The translations under genes and the position numbers were made by a program. This document shows, one piece after another, positions 35,007 through 44,425 of a DNA stretch of 64,000 nt (position 1 is the stretch's first letter; every line of letters begins with the position of its first letter). The DNA is taken from contig JACDNU010000003.1 of the NCBI GenBank assembly GCA_017656505.1, forward strand, positions 1 to 64,000, in the 5' to 3' direction. This DNA comes from Archaeoglobus sp. Its GTDB lineage: Archaea > Halobacteriota > Archaeoglobi > Archaeoglobales > Archaeoglobaceae. Under the pieces are notes generated by a model, which was not told where the DNA came from, did not search any database, and worked only from the letters and a program-made list of their open reading frames with translations.

Positions 35007-37214
35007 CTATTTTCCTATGACCCTTATCACATCACTACCTTCGAAGTCGGCATATCCTCCGTTGTAGTAAACTTTGCCTGCCACGGTCAAAGTCACTTCG
35101 TCTCCGCTCGTTAGCTCCAGATCCTGCCTGTTGAATTTCACTACCAGCTTTTTATCTGCAACGACTCCCTTTACCGCATGTGCACCTTCGCAAACGATCG
35201 TGCTTACATTCACTTCTCTAATATCGTAACCTTCTGGCAGGGTTATGAAGGCTGTAAATTCTCCTTTGCTCTTAAGATTGAGAGTTTCTGGCTTGATCGT
35301 GACGTTTGCTGGTATCGGGTTTACAGTTACCGTTAAGTTATCGATTCCAACTCCTCCATCGTCATCTGTAACTTTTAGCGTGACATTGTAAATGCCCTTT
35401 GAATAGTAGGTGTGTGCTGGAGTCAGCGTAGCATTTGCTGTAGAGTTATCTCCAAAGTCCCATTCTATAACAAAGGTATCATTTCCCGGATCGGTAAAGC
35501 TTCCGTTGAAGTAAACAGTATCTCCTGCAGTAACTTCAACATCGCTTCCCGCATTTACTGTAGGAGGAACGTTTAGCACAGTAACAGTGGTAGTGTTAGT
35601 GCTTTCCACTCCAAAGCTATCTATCACCTTTAAGCTGACGTTTCCTGAGTAGTCATCTTTCCAAGTGTAACTTACTATTCCATGCGTTGCCGTTGCGTTT
35701 GTTTCATAAACTCCATCTCCATCAAGATCCCATAGCCATACAGTTATGTTATCGTTTGGATCGTACGAAGCGGAGCCGTTGAATTGGATTGAGGAGCCTT
35801 CGTAACCAATGTAGGGTCCATTAGTGATTGCTACTGGCGGTAAATTGTAGTTCGGTAACAATAATCTATAATATTCCTTAGGCAAGAAGAGCGGGTAGAG
35901 GTCCCCATTGTAGGGAGAATCGACGATTCCGTCTCCGTTCTCATCTGTTCCATGTCTCCAATAATTGCCTATATAGCTCCTAAATCTTTCACCCTTGTAG
36001 ATGTAATCAATCGGTTCTGTGGAATTAAACTTGACAAGTTCTCTGTTAATACCGTGATAGAAGGTTATGTAGCCTCCAAGGAGATTGTTGTAGTAAACTA
36101 CAACCTCCTTTGGATAAACAAAGGTTAATAGCTGACCTCCATAATCAATCGTATTGTTCATTATTACCCCACCGCTTTTGCGTATTCCTACTCCTCTACC
36201 CGTTATTGTATTTCCTTCAAGCTCGAATTTTGTGTAGCTGAAGCTAACACCGGTGTTTATGAAAGTGTTCGCGATGACCTCCCCTCTTCCCCCGAAAAAG
36301 TCCACGACTGAATTGTTTACGAATAAGTTGTTCTCAATTTTCGTGTGAGAGTCGTGTGCATATACCGCGAAAGCATTGCGTTCAAGTTTGTTTTGCTCTA
36401 TCGTGATATTTTGTGATTTATAGATGTCTATTCCGTACCAATTTCTGGAGATATGGATATTACTTAATGAGATGTTCTTACCATAAGTTATGACAATTCC
36501 CTTATTTTCGACATGATAGGGAGGATATGGGTAATTTTCTTTGATTATTTTATCGTTTTCTATAACAACGTTCTCAATTTTGCTAAAACTATTGTAGCCG
36601 CTAAGAAGAATACCCATTAGGTTATTGTTCAATTTAACGTCTTTCATGCTCACATTCACAAAGCTACACCACAATCCACGGGTATTATTGTAAACCCAAA
36701 CATCCTTAATTGTAGAATTTACCAAACCCATGGCTATTGCATTGGATGTATGTGAAACTGTACACTTCTCAATAGTTGAATAAGCTACCGACCCGGAGAT
36801 TCCATTTTTGCCATTTGTTATATTACAATTCCTAATAGAAATGTTCCGAAACGTGTTTGATATTCTTATCCCTGAGTCATAGAATTCTCTGCCAAAGTTT
36901 CTGATTGAGAAACCATCAATAGTTACATCGCTTGTAGAAACTAAAACAACAGATCCTGAATTATTACCATCTAAAATTGTATTTTCAGAGCCGTTTTCAG
37001 AGATCAGAGATAGAGGTTTGTTTATGTTTATGTGTTCGCGGTAAACACCCTCTCTGACGATAATAACATCACCTGCGCTTGCATTATCAACTGCCCACTG
37101 GATTTTTGCGTAGTCGTCTGGAACATAGATAGTCGTAGCTTGAACCGAGAAAGCAAGCATACAAAAAACGGTGAACAAAAGGAAGACTCTTATCCACCAC
37201 CTCAAAACCACCAC
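35007..37214 (-). CDS. Secreted beta-helix and PKD-domain surface protein
   Basis: 735 residues: a signal peptide (WWIRVFLLFTVFCMLAFSVQA), a NosD/pectate-lyase-like parallel beta-helix (about 25-400; starts IYVPDDYAKIQWAVDNASAGDVIIVREGVYR, many N-rich turns), two PKD domains (about 455-545 and 546-635; each with W-E/D-W-D-F/L-G-D/G-D signatures such as WLWDLDGDG and IEWDFGDNS), and a C-terminal beta domain. Many NxS/NxT sequons suggest N-glycosylation. Probably a cell-surface carbohydrate-binding or adhesion protein. Confidence 0.85.
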   Translation of the reverse strand: MVVLRWWIRVFLLFTVFCMLAFSVQATTIYVPDDYAKIQWAVDNASAGDVIIVREGVYREHININKPLSLISENGSENTILDGNNSGSVVLVSTSDVTIDGFSIRNFGREFYDSGIRISNTFRNISIRNCNITNGKNGISGSVAYSTIEKCTVSHTSNAIAMGLVNSTIKDVWVYNNTRGLWCSFVNVSMKDVKLNNNLMGILLSGYNSFSKIENVVIENDKIIKENYPYPPYHVENKGIVITYGKNISLSNIHISRNWYGIDIYKSQNITIEQNKLERNAFAVYAHDSHTKIENNLFVNNSVVDFFGGRGEVIANTFINTGVSFSYTKFELEGNTITGRGVGIRKSGGVIMNNTIDYGGQLLTFVYPKEVVVYYNNLLGGYITFYHGINRELVKFNSTEPIDYIYKGERFRSYIGNYWRHGTDENGDGIVDSPYNGDLYPLFLPKEYYRLLLPNYNLPPVAITNGPYIGYEGSSIQFNGSASYDPNDNITVWLWDLDGDGVYETNATATHGIVSYTWKDDYSGNVSLKVIDSFGVESTNTTTVTVLNVPPTVNAGSDVEVTAGDTVYFNGSFTDPGNDTFVIEWDFGDNSTANATLTPAHTYYSKGIYNVTLKVTDDDGGVGIDNLTVTVNPIPANVTIKPETLNLKSKGEFTAFITLPEGYDIREVNVSTIVCEGAHAVKGVVADKKLVVKFNRQDLELTSGDEVTLTVAGKVYYNGGYADFEGSDVIRVIGK

Positions 37215-37389
37215 CCCTTTTTGCAGTTTATCGTTACGAAAAACGTATTTAAATATTTCTTTTTTAAGAGATGATGATAATAATAAGAGACAATAAAAAT
37301 ATAAAGAGAAATGAGTTGTTAATGTGCAAGAATAACACCAGCTACCCAGCTACAAGCCACAGGGTTTTTCATTTCTGATAGACTTAAAT

Positions 37390-37908
37390 TTACCCAAGCA
37401 AATGGTTCTCGATAAGAGCTATAAGCTCTTCTCTCATGTCTCCACTTTCAAAATCTTCGATATTTCCGCATAACAGCTTGTATCTCGTTATCTTACTATT
37501 TTTCAGAGGAATAACAGCCTGTATCGACCTCTCAATACTCTCAAACCTCTTCAGCTTTAAGCTCTTCGCTTTAAGTTTGGAAGTATCTATTATCTGAACG
37601 AAAAGAACAGAATCGAGTTCGACTACATAATCCTTTATGAAATAAGCTGAGAGGGCAGAGACAAAGAACTTACCAAAGATGTGGGCAGGATTCTTCCCTG
37701 ATTCCTCTATCTCCACGATAACTCTCAGCTTACCATCCTTGAGGATCGCTATGTCAACGTCAGCATACTTGGTTATTCTGGACTTTTCTCTGCTGCAGAA
37801 AAGGGAAACGAGTGTATCTCCTCCACAAGCTGGATCTCTCACAACCTCAAATTCTGGGAAAGCAGCTGTTATAATGTCTCCAATAATTCCATGAAAATCG
37901 TGAGTCAT
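37390..37908 (-). CDS. Putative PD-(D/E)XK-type nuclease
   Basis: A 172-residue protein with the core ITKYADVDIAILKDGKL and RVIVEIEESGKNPAHIFGKF. A conserved acidic residue followed by beta strand and ExE matches the restriction-endonuclease fold, with ExE as in BamHI in place of ExK. It could be a standalone nuclease or an inactive relative. Neighbours are unrelated and there is no methylase nearby, so restriction is not supported. Confidence 0.5.
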   Translation of the reverse strand: MTHDFHGIIGDIITAAFPEFEVVRDPACGGDTLVSLFCSREKSRITKYADVDIAILKDGKLRVIVEIEESGKNPAHIFGKFFVSALSAYFIKDYVVELDSVLFVQIIDTSKLKAKSLKLKRFESIERSIQAVIPLKNSKITRYKLLCGNIEDFESGDMREELIALIENHLLG

Positions 37909-38146
37909 GGATAACTATTCTGAGGCTTCATATATAATGCTAGATGTTTATGTGGTCTCATCTAATTTCTAATACCTAATCTGAAAGTTAATTTTAGATT
38001 TCAGTCAAAAAGAGGAAGAATTGACAGATAGGCCAAACAACTGAATATTAGATCGGCTCAGCTTTAATACTTTGTAATCAGATCATGGGATTATAAGGGA
38101 GCTGGATTTCGAATTTAATATGTTTCAGACTTTCATCTGATTTTTG

Positions 38147-39964
38147 CTAAAGTTTTGACTGCTTGTTTAGATCATGCAACCATTTGCAGTTAATTCTTGC
38201 CTCATTCAAAGAATCCCTCACCCTCTCCGACTCGAACCAGCCTCTGTCGAGCTTGCTCACAACATCCTCTATCTTCCTGACCGACTCGAGAATTATCTTC
38301 TTAACTTCCTTCAGCTCCTCTTTATTGGCATTTTCAAGCTTTAGATCGGCTATTCCCGCTATGACTGCGAGGGGATTTCTTATCTGATCGACAAGAAGCA
38401 TGTAGTTCTCGATGTTCTTTTCTATCTGCTCGGAACACTTCATCCTTGTCTTAGCCAGCTCGAATTTTTCAGTGATATCAATTAGCGTGCCAACGATTGC
38501 GGGCTTTCCCCTGTAGACTATTCTCGAACCATAAACTTCGCTGTATCTTGTTTCTCCATCTCTCCTCACAAATCTCATGAGCTCATTTACGGACTCGATT
38601 TCTCCTTTTGTCAACTTTCTTAAGTTCTTGCTTACTGCATCTCTGTCTGCAGGATAGATGAAGTCCAGAGGATTTCTTCCAACAAGCTCTTCAACGCTGT
38701 ATCCAAAAAATTCTGAGAGCTTTGGATTCACATACTTAAAAACTCCGTCTTGGATGAGATAGATGCCCACCAAAGATTTCTCAGCAAGAGTTCTGAAGAG
38801 CTCTTCCGAGTCCTTCAGGGCTGCTTCCAGCTTCTTTCTTTCTGTTATGTTTCTCGCTATGCCCTGAATAGCTTTAACTTTCCCATTTTCGATCATTGGC
38901 TTCGCCCTGAGCTCTATCCATATCTTGCCCCTTTTCGTGTGGCACGGAAGCTCCAAGGAAATGTCAGCCTTTTCATTGAACTTTGAGAGCTTAGAGAGTT
39001 TTAAAAGTTTTAAGGGATCTAAAATCTCGCTGAAGAGCTCGCTTAGGGCAGACTCCTCGACAACATCCTTTATGTTCAGCTTCCTTATTTCTTCCTTGCT
39101 GTAGCCCAAAAGTTCCCTTCCGGCTTTGTTAACCTCAAGGAAGTTTCCTTCGAGATCGATTATGAATAGACAATCTCCTGCATTCTCCCAGAGCTCTCTG
39201 TACTTCTTTTCGCTCTCTCTCAGCTTCTCTTCCACCTTTTTTCTCTCAGTCACATCCCTGAAGTTGCCCTGGAAGCCTATCACTCTGCCATTTCTTTTTA
39301 TAAGGCTGACGTTTCCCTCTGCTATCCTTCTCTCCCCATTTCTGGTAAAAAACTCGAATTCTATGGTGTAGATGTTCTTCCCGGTTTTGAAGGACTCGTG
39401 ATAGCATGAGAAGATCTTCTTCGCATCCTTTGCAGGAACGAAGTTTGTGAAGTTCTCTCCAATCACTTCATGCCGGGAAAAGCCTGTGATGCTTTCAAAG
39501 CCCCTGTTAACCCCGACTATATTTCCCTCAAGATCAGTTATGACTATCGCATCGAGAGAGTTCTCAAACAGCTCTCTGTATTTCTCCTCCTTAAGCCTTA
39601 ATTCCTCTTCAAGCATGATCTCTTCTGTAATGTTCTGGATCAGCTCAAGAACCGCAAAAACTTTCCCATTCTCCTTTATAGGCACAGCAATATTCCTCGT
39701 TACCAGCGGAAAAGCCTCTATCTCGAAAACGTGCGTGCTAGCATCCTTTATTGCCTTAATAACCTTGCAGCCATTGCAAATCTTACCATTGTTTACAACT
39801 TCATAGCAGAACTTTCCCCTTATCTCCTCACTCCTCTTCCCGAGTTTCTGTTCTACGAACTTGTTAACCCTTATTATCCTCATGTCTCTGTCAAGCAAGA
39901 CCACACCCAAAGGAATGCTATCCATAATCAGCTTGAAATCTTCTAAAAGCCCTTGGGCGTTCAT
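38147..39964 (-). CDS. Multi-PAS sensor with degenerate histidine-kinase DHp region
   Basis: 605 residues with four PAS domains (about 5-110, 120-245, 250-375 and 380-500; each ends in a T-E-R/K-style linker such as GNFRDVTERKKVEEKL), then a helical region like the kinase dimerisation domain: LLVDQIRNPLAVIAGIADL. The phosphoacceptor His expected before (D/E)(I/L)RNPL is Asp or Gln here, and no HATPase domain follows. The ATG at 39964 is chosen because TTAAAATAT lies about 25 bases upstream, giving a leaderless start; a longer frame to 40021 exists. Confidence 0.8.
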   Translation of the reverse strand: MNAQGLLEDFKLIMDSIPLGVVLLDRDMRIIRVNKFVEQKLGKRSEEIRGKFCYEVVNNGKICNGCKVIKAIKDASTHVFEIEAFPLVTRNIAVPIKENGKVFAVLELIQNITEEIMLEEELRLKEEKYRELFENSLDAIVITDLEGNIVGVNRGFESITGFSRHEVIGENFTNFVPAKDAKKIFSCYHESFKTGKNIYTIEFEFFTRNGERRIAEGNVSLIKRNGRVIGFQGNFRDVTERKKVEEKLRESEKKYRELWENAGDCLFIIDLEGNFLEVNKAGRELLGYSKEEIRKLNIKDVVEESALSELFSEILDPLKLLKLSKLSKFNEKADISLELPCHTKRGKIWIELRAKPMIENGKVKAIQGIARNITERKKLEAALKDSEELFRTLAEKSLVGIYLIQDGVFKYVNPKLSEFFGYSVEELVGRNPLDFIYPADRDAVSKNLRKLTKGEIESVNELMRFVRRDGETRYSEVYGSRIVYRGKPAIVGTLIDITEKFELAKTRMKCSEQIEKNIENYMLLVDQIRNPLAVIAGIADLKLENANKEELKEVKKIILESVRKIEDVVSKLDRGWFESERVRDSLNEARINCKWLHDLNKQSKL

Positions 39965-40096
39965 AAAGATTTTTGCAAGGGATATTTTAATAGTCTTTTC
40001 TGAAAAACAGGTGATGAGCATGTTTTAAAGAAGCTATTAAGAGTGACAACTCTATTTGAATTGTCTTTGACTCGAATTTGCTGAATTTCTACCCAA

Positions 40097-40112
40097 CTTA
40101 TTCTTGAATAAG
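40097..40112. promoter_or_regulatory. Inverted repeat CTTATTC-TT-GAATAAG, candidate operator
   Basis: A perfect seven-base inverted repeat with a two-base spacer lies between the PAS sensor gene (minus) and the winged-helix gene (plus), about 130 and 70 bases from their starts. It could be bound by the neighbouring winged-helix protein. Confidence 0.4.
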
Positions 40113-40181
40113 AAAACTGGTGTTATTAAATATGTCAAAGTTAACACAAACTTAATATTTCGGTTTGCCTAAACTTTTGAT

Positions 40182-40508
40182 ATGAATGAACTCCTCAGAA
40201 AAAAGCAGGAGTGGCTTGAGAGGCTAAAGCGGGAAGGAAAACTCAGAAATCCCACAGAGGATCACAAGATAGGGCTGATGGCTTTACAAAATAGAATAAG
40301 GAGAGAAATCATAAAATTTCTCGCTGATGGGAGAAAGAGCAAAGAGGAGATAAAGAAGAGATTCAGGCTGACAGATTCTCAGCTGAGATTGCACCTAGAT
40401 CTGCTTGAGCAGGCTTTGTTTATCGAAGCTGTTGAGGAGGATGGTAAGAGGTTTTATGCTATTACACCGAGAGGAGAAGCCTATCTTGAAAATGTGGAGT
40501 GGAGGTAG
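40182..40508 (+). CDS. Winged-helix transcriptional regulator
   Basis: A 108-residue protein with a charged N-terminal helix and an ArsR-like winged helix: LMALQNRIRREIIKFLADGRKSKEEIKKRF, LTDSQLRLHLDLLEQALFIEAV and the wing VEEDGKRFYAITPRGEAYL. No Cys pair suggesting metal sensing is present. A perfect inverted repeat lies about 70 bases upstream. It is divergent from a PAS sensor and precedes an MFS gene on the same strand, either of which may be its target. Confidence 0.8.
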   Translation: MNELLRKKQEWLERLKREGKLRNPTEDHKIGLMALQNRIRREIIKFLADGRKSKEEIKKRFRLTDSQLRLHLDLLEQALFIEAVEEDGKRFYAITPRGEAYLENVEWR

Positions 40509-40720
40509 AGAATAAGTGAGGTTAGGCTAGCTCAATTTCATGCGTCTCTGCTTCAAGAATTATAGCTAAACTCTCTTTTTGTAATGATTTTATTATAGAA
40601 GTTTATAGGAATAAGCTCTCTAAACTTGCAATAACGATGCAAAGATTTTTATCGAATCTCTGAGAAGAATCTGAGTAACGCAGCCGGTAAAGCTGATAAA
40701 GAATGCTAAAGGTGAAAAAC

Positions 40721-41875
40721 ATGGGCAAATACTCATCCTTTGCAGCAAGTCTCATTGTTTTGTTCTGGTCAGGATCTCTGGTTTTTGGCTATCCCGGAGT
40801 TATGGGTTCATACTGGAAGCAACTGCTGAATGTTGGGAGCGGGCAGATAGGAAACACCCTCTTCTTCCTTCTTGCTGCCGTGGGCATTTTCATGTTTTTC
40901 GTCGGAAAATGGCAGGAGAAGTATGGCTTCAGGTTGATGATAGCTCTGGGCATCGTAATCTGCGGTTTAAGCCTTTTTCTCGTTTCCTTTCCTTTCTCCA
41001 TTGGATTAGTGTATCTGTGGGCTTTCATTAATGGTATTCAGTCATCTTTTATCTACATCCCGGCAGTCACGATTATCCAGCTCTGGTTTCCCGAAGCAAG
41101 AGGTTTGGTTTCTGGAGCTGCAACGATGGTTTTTGGGTTATCCGCTGCTGTAATGTCACCCATTTTTCTTTACCTATTTGAATCTGTTGGATATTTTTCG
41201 ATGAATTTGCTGGTCGCTCTGCTAATTTTACTAACTGGCTTGTTGGCATCCTTTACAATCCATCCGCCACCGAGAATTGAAAGAAAAGAGGTAGATTTGC
41301 CTTCTTTGACAGTTAAAGAGAGCCTTAAAACATCAAGTTTCTGGTTTCTCTGGCTCGTCTGGGCATTGCAGGGAGCTGCAGGAATATCGATGGTAACATT
41401 ATCGATCCCTCTTGGAGTTGCGAAGGGTTTGAAGCAGGCTGTATTCGTTTTAACGGCATTCAACGTCACTAACGGAGTGAGCAGATTAATTTCCGGAATA
41501 ATCTCCGATTATTTCGGCAGAAACAGAATAATGAGTTTAAGCTTTCTTTTAGCGGGAGTTGCCTACTTCTTACTGACTCTCGATCTTGATGCTACTACGA
41601 TCTACTTACTCGCAGCAGTAATAGGCTTCGCCTTCGGCACGATGTTTGCCGTTTCAGCTCCTTTAGCGAGCGATTGCTTTGGCCTAAAACACTTTGGAGC
41701 AATTTTCGGGCTAGTTTTCACAGCTTACGGATTCATCGCTGGCATAGTCGGCCCTTCTCTTAGCGGATACCTTCTGGACATCACGGGAGATTTCTACCTT
41801 GTGTTAACCTATTTGGGAACCTTTTGCTTAATCTCCGCCCTGTTAATTCTGAACGTGAAGCCGAAGAATCTCTGA
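40721..41875 (+). CDS. MFS transporter, oxalate/formate antiporter-like
   Basis: A 384-residue, 12-helix major facilitator. Characteristic pieces include GYPGVMGSYWKQLLN near helix 1, VGKWQEKYGFRLMIALG (motif A-like between helices 2 and 3), WFPEARGLVSGAATM and SDYFGRNRIM (second motif A-like loop). These resemble the oxalate:formate antiporter/monocarboxylate group. The ATG at 40721 has GGTGA six bases upstream; an ATG at 40703 is less likely. The substrate cannot be read from the sequence. Confidence 0.87.
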   Translation: MGKYSSFAASLIVLFWSGSLVFGYPGVMGSYWKQLLNVGSGQIGNTLFFLLAAVGIFMFFVGKWQEKYGFRLMIALGIVICGLSLFLVSFPFSIGLVYLWAFINGIQSSFIYIPAVTIIQLWFPEARGLVSGAATMVFGLSAAVMSPIFLYLFESVGYFSMNLLVALLILLTGLLASFTIHPPPRIERKEVDLPSLTVKESLKTSSFWFLWLVWALQGAAGISMVTLSIPLGVAKGLKQAVFVLTAFNVTNGVSRLISGIISDYFGRNRIMSLSFLLAGVAYFLLTLDLDATTIYLLAAVIGFAFGTMFAVSAPLASDCFGLKHFGAIFGLVFTAYGFIAGIVGPSLSGYLLDITGDFYLVLTYLGTFCLISALLILNVKPKNL

Positions 41876-41916
41876 ATTTTTCATCTTTTTATCCTTTTAT
41901 CCTTCCATCTCTGCAA

Positions 41917-42684
41917 TCAGCCTAAAGATGCCAGAAGGGTAACAATAATCGTGAGCAACCCGAGGGCAATGCAGAAATACGAGAAGTTAAGATTTTTCGC
42001 AATTCTGAGCAGGAGATCCATGGTCAGATAGCCGGCCACAAGGGTTATCGGAATGGCTATCAATCCAATAGTGGAAAGCTCGACGTTGCCTTGGAAAAAT
42101 TCAATTGCAACCGCCCCCAGAACGGCTGGGACGCTTATGAGAAAGGATACTTTCAAAGCATCCTCTTTATCTATCCTTCTGAGGAGAAGTACACTTATAG
42201 TGGTACCAGACCTGGAAATTCCGGGAAGAATTGCAAATCCCTGAAAAAATCCGACCAAAACCATGTCTATAGCTCTCATCTCCCCCAATTTTCTGAATCC
42301 CATTTTTGGTATTCCGAGGAGTATTCCCGTAATTACGAGCATAACTCCTATGAAGAGAGTTACCTCGAACCCCGATTGAAAGTTCTTAAGGAATTGGAGA
42401 AAGGGGATGCCACTTAAAGCAGTGAAAACTGAGGCTATAACGATAATTTTTAGGAGATGGCGATCGTTTAAGGTTAGAATTCTGTAAAAATCCGATTTAA
42501 ATCTCAGAATTACAGCGAGCATCGTTCCGAAATGGAGGTAGATAGCGTAAGATATTGCTTCAGCAGGATTTGAATTAAAGAATTTGACGAGAACAAAAAC
42601 AGATAGCCCCTCGCTGCTTATTGGTAGCCATTCGGCGATTCCCTGAATTAAACTCAAGATTACAAGCTCAACCAGCGATGGCAT
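41917..42684 (-). CDS. uppP: Undecaprenyl-diphosphatase (UppP/BacA) family protein
   Basis: A 255-residue membrane protein with the two active-site repeats of the family: QGIAEWLPISSEGLS (first, with the E-x3-E-like Glu cluster) and GFFQGFAILPGISRSGTTISVLLLRR. In archaea it probably dephosphorylates polyprenyl (dolichyl) diphosphate to recycle the lipid carrier. It is divergent from the glycosyltransferase gene at 42805, so it belongs to a lipid-linked glycan region. Confidence 0.9.
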   Translation of the reverse strand: MPSLVELVILSLIQGIAEWLPISSEGLSVFVLVKFFNSNPAEAISYAIYLHFGTMLAVILRFKSDFYRILTLNDRHLLKIIVIASVFTALSGIPFLQFLKNFQSGFEVTLFIGVMLVITGILLGIPKMGFRKLGEMRAIDMVLVGFFQGFAILPGISRSGTTISVLLLRRIDKEDALKVSFLISVPAVLGAVAIEFFQGNVELSTIGLIAIPITLVAGYLTMDLLLRIAKNLNFSYFCIALGLLTIIVTLLASLG

Positions 42685-42804
42685 CCATATTAAGTTGAGC
42701 TAGCATATAAATAGTATTCTCCTTTGAGCTTGGCCTTTCAGCGAACTGAAATAACCCAAAATCATGAAGAAATCCAAATATTTTTAAATTGGGTTTTATT
42801 TATC

Positions 42805-43791
42805 ATGCTTATGCACATCTTAGCTTTGATCGTAGCATCATTCGCTTTCACGTTCCTGCTCATGCCTATAGTCATCAGGAGGTTCAAATCACTTGGTATG
42901 CTAGCTATCGATTATTATAAACCTGAGAGAAGGCTTGTTCCCACTGGAGGGGGGGTTCTGATCCTTCTTTCTCTCATCATCTTCTATGCTATCAACGGAG
43001 CCTTAGCCTTGAATGGGGTAAAACTATATGATCTAAGCAAAATAGAGTGGTATTCGGCCTTAGTTGTTATATATTTTGGCTCATTCGGCCTGATAGATGA
43101 TTTCTGGGATGTTGGCAGGGCAGCAAAGATCTTTGCTCCTTTTTTCTTCTCATTACCCCTCTCACTCGTTCTACCCTACTCTGGAGTTACCTTGCCCTTT
43201 ATCGGTTACATCGAGATGGGAGACTTCTTTCTCCTTTTCGTAGCCCCTCTCTACGTTATGGTGGTTGCCAATCTCGTAAACATGCATTCAGGCTTTAACG
43301 GAATGGCTGCTGGTCTAAGTGCGATGCTCATGCTGACCCTAGCTGCAAAATCCTTCATGCTTGGTAAAGGAACTGTTTTCATGCTGAGCTGTGCGCTTGG
43401 AGCTACGCTTGCTTTCCTCTGGTACAACCGCTATCCTTCCAGAATCTTCGACGGCAACGTTGGGGCTCTAAGTATGGGTGCGGCTATAGGTGTGGGAATA
43501 ATCTCAGGAGGTTTTCTTGTCTCTGGCTTCATTATGCTCATTCCTCATACCGTTAATTTCCTCATGTACGTTTATTGGAGAATAATGCATACGTTGAAGC
43601 CCAACGATGAAAGATGGAAGATTGTGAAATTTGGGAAATGCAGGGAAGATGGAACACTTGAAGTCCCGAATAATTTAACTTTAAAATGGGTTTTGCCCTA
43701 TTACTTCCGAATGACAGAAAAGCAGGCTGTTCTCGCGATGTACCTGCTTACGGCACCCTTCTGTCTCCTCTCCTTTCCGATTCCCTATTGA
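42805..43791 (+). CDS. Polyprenyl-phosphate sugar-1-phosphate transferase (MraY/WecA/Alg7 family)
   Basis: A 328-residue, multi-pass protein that starts lipid-linked oligosaccharide synthesis by transferring a sugar-1-phosphate to a polyprenyl phosphate. Motifs: KPERRLVPTGGGVLI (polyprenyl-phosphate loop), FGLIDDFWDV (Asp pair), NLVNMHSGFNGMAAGLSA and NRYPSRIFDGNVGALSMGAAIG. The ATG at 42805 is preferred because TTTTTAAAT lies 17-25 bases upstream; an upstream start at 42724 is unlike the family. Likely used for N-glycosylation of surface proteins. Confidence 0.88.
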   Translation: MLMHILALIVASFAFTFLLMPIVIRRFKSLGMLAIDYYKPERRLVPTGGGVLILLSLIIFYAINGALALNGVKLYDLSKIEWYSALVVIYFGSFGLIDDFWDVGRAAKIFAPFFFSLPLSLVLPYSGVTLPFIGYIEMGDFFLLFVAPLYVMVVANLVNMHSGFNGMAAGLSAMLMLTLAAKSFMLGKGTVFMLSCALGATLAFLWYNRYPSRIFDGNVGALSMGAAIGVGIISGGFLVSGFIMLIPHTVNFLMYVYWRIMHTLKPNDERWKIVKFGKCREDGTLEVPNNLTLKWVLPYYFRMTEKQAVLAMYLLTAPFCLLSFPIPY

Positions 43792-43879
43792 AATTTTAAA
43801 AATATTGGATTTCCACCCATATTTTACACCATTATTTTAAAACCAAAGGATTATATATTAACGTCAGCACAATCTCCGT

Positions 43880-44356
43880 ATGTTAAAAAGACAGCAGGTT
43901 TATCTGATCACGACAATTCTCTATGCAGCCTTCATATTTTATCTCTCCTCAGTCTCAAATCCCCCCTTTCCTCTGAGCTATGGTTTTATGAGGTATGTCT
44001 ATCATCTACTGGTCAGGGCAGGTCTGGAGTTTTTAGCTTACCCTTTTTATCTCTACATTCTCTTTCCTGACAAATTCGTCCATTTCTTCCTCTACATGGG
44101 CTTTGGATTGGTTTTGAATCTCACAATAAGATCCTACAGAAACGGTTTCGCAACTTCAGCTTTGTTTGCGGTTGGTTTGGGGAGTGTGTATGCTATGACT
44201 GATGAAATTCACCAGATTTTCACCCCATTCAGGTCAGCATCTGTTTTGGACTTCCTTGCAGATTTTTTTGGAATTTTAGCCGCCCAACTAGTGATTTTGT
44301 TGGTAATTAAGATCTCCAGCCTCTTTAGGGGTCGAAGATCAAGCGATGAGATATGA
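43880..44356 (+). CDS. VanZ-family membrane protein
   Basis: 158 residues, four predicted transmembrane helices and the VanZ motif YAMTDEIHQIFTPFRSASVLDFLADFFG. Related proteins occur in cell-surface polymer loci, but the function is not known. A TATA-like TTATATATT lies about 20-30 bases upstream. Confidence 0.85.
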   Translation: MLKRQQVYLITTILYAAFIFYLSSVSNPPFPLSYGFMRYVYHLLVRAGLEFLAYPFYLYILFPDKFVHFFLYMGFGLVLNLTIRSYRNGFATSALFAVGLGSVYAMTDEIHQIFTPFRSASVLDFLADFFGILAAQLVILLVIKISSLFRGRRSSDEI

Positions 44357-44425
44357 AAAAGCTGTGATAAAAACTGATGGTGGGATACCAAAATATTTTA
44401 TTCTCCTTGTTCATAGGGCGATGAG

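Noticed and set aside
37262..37310. GATGATGA resembling a C box
   Set aside because: No D box at a suitable distance; A-rich low-complexity sequence.
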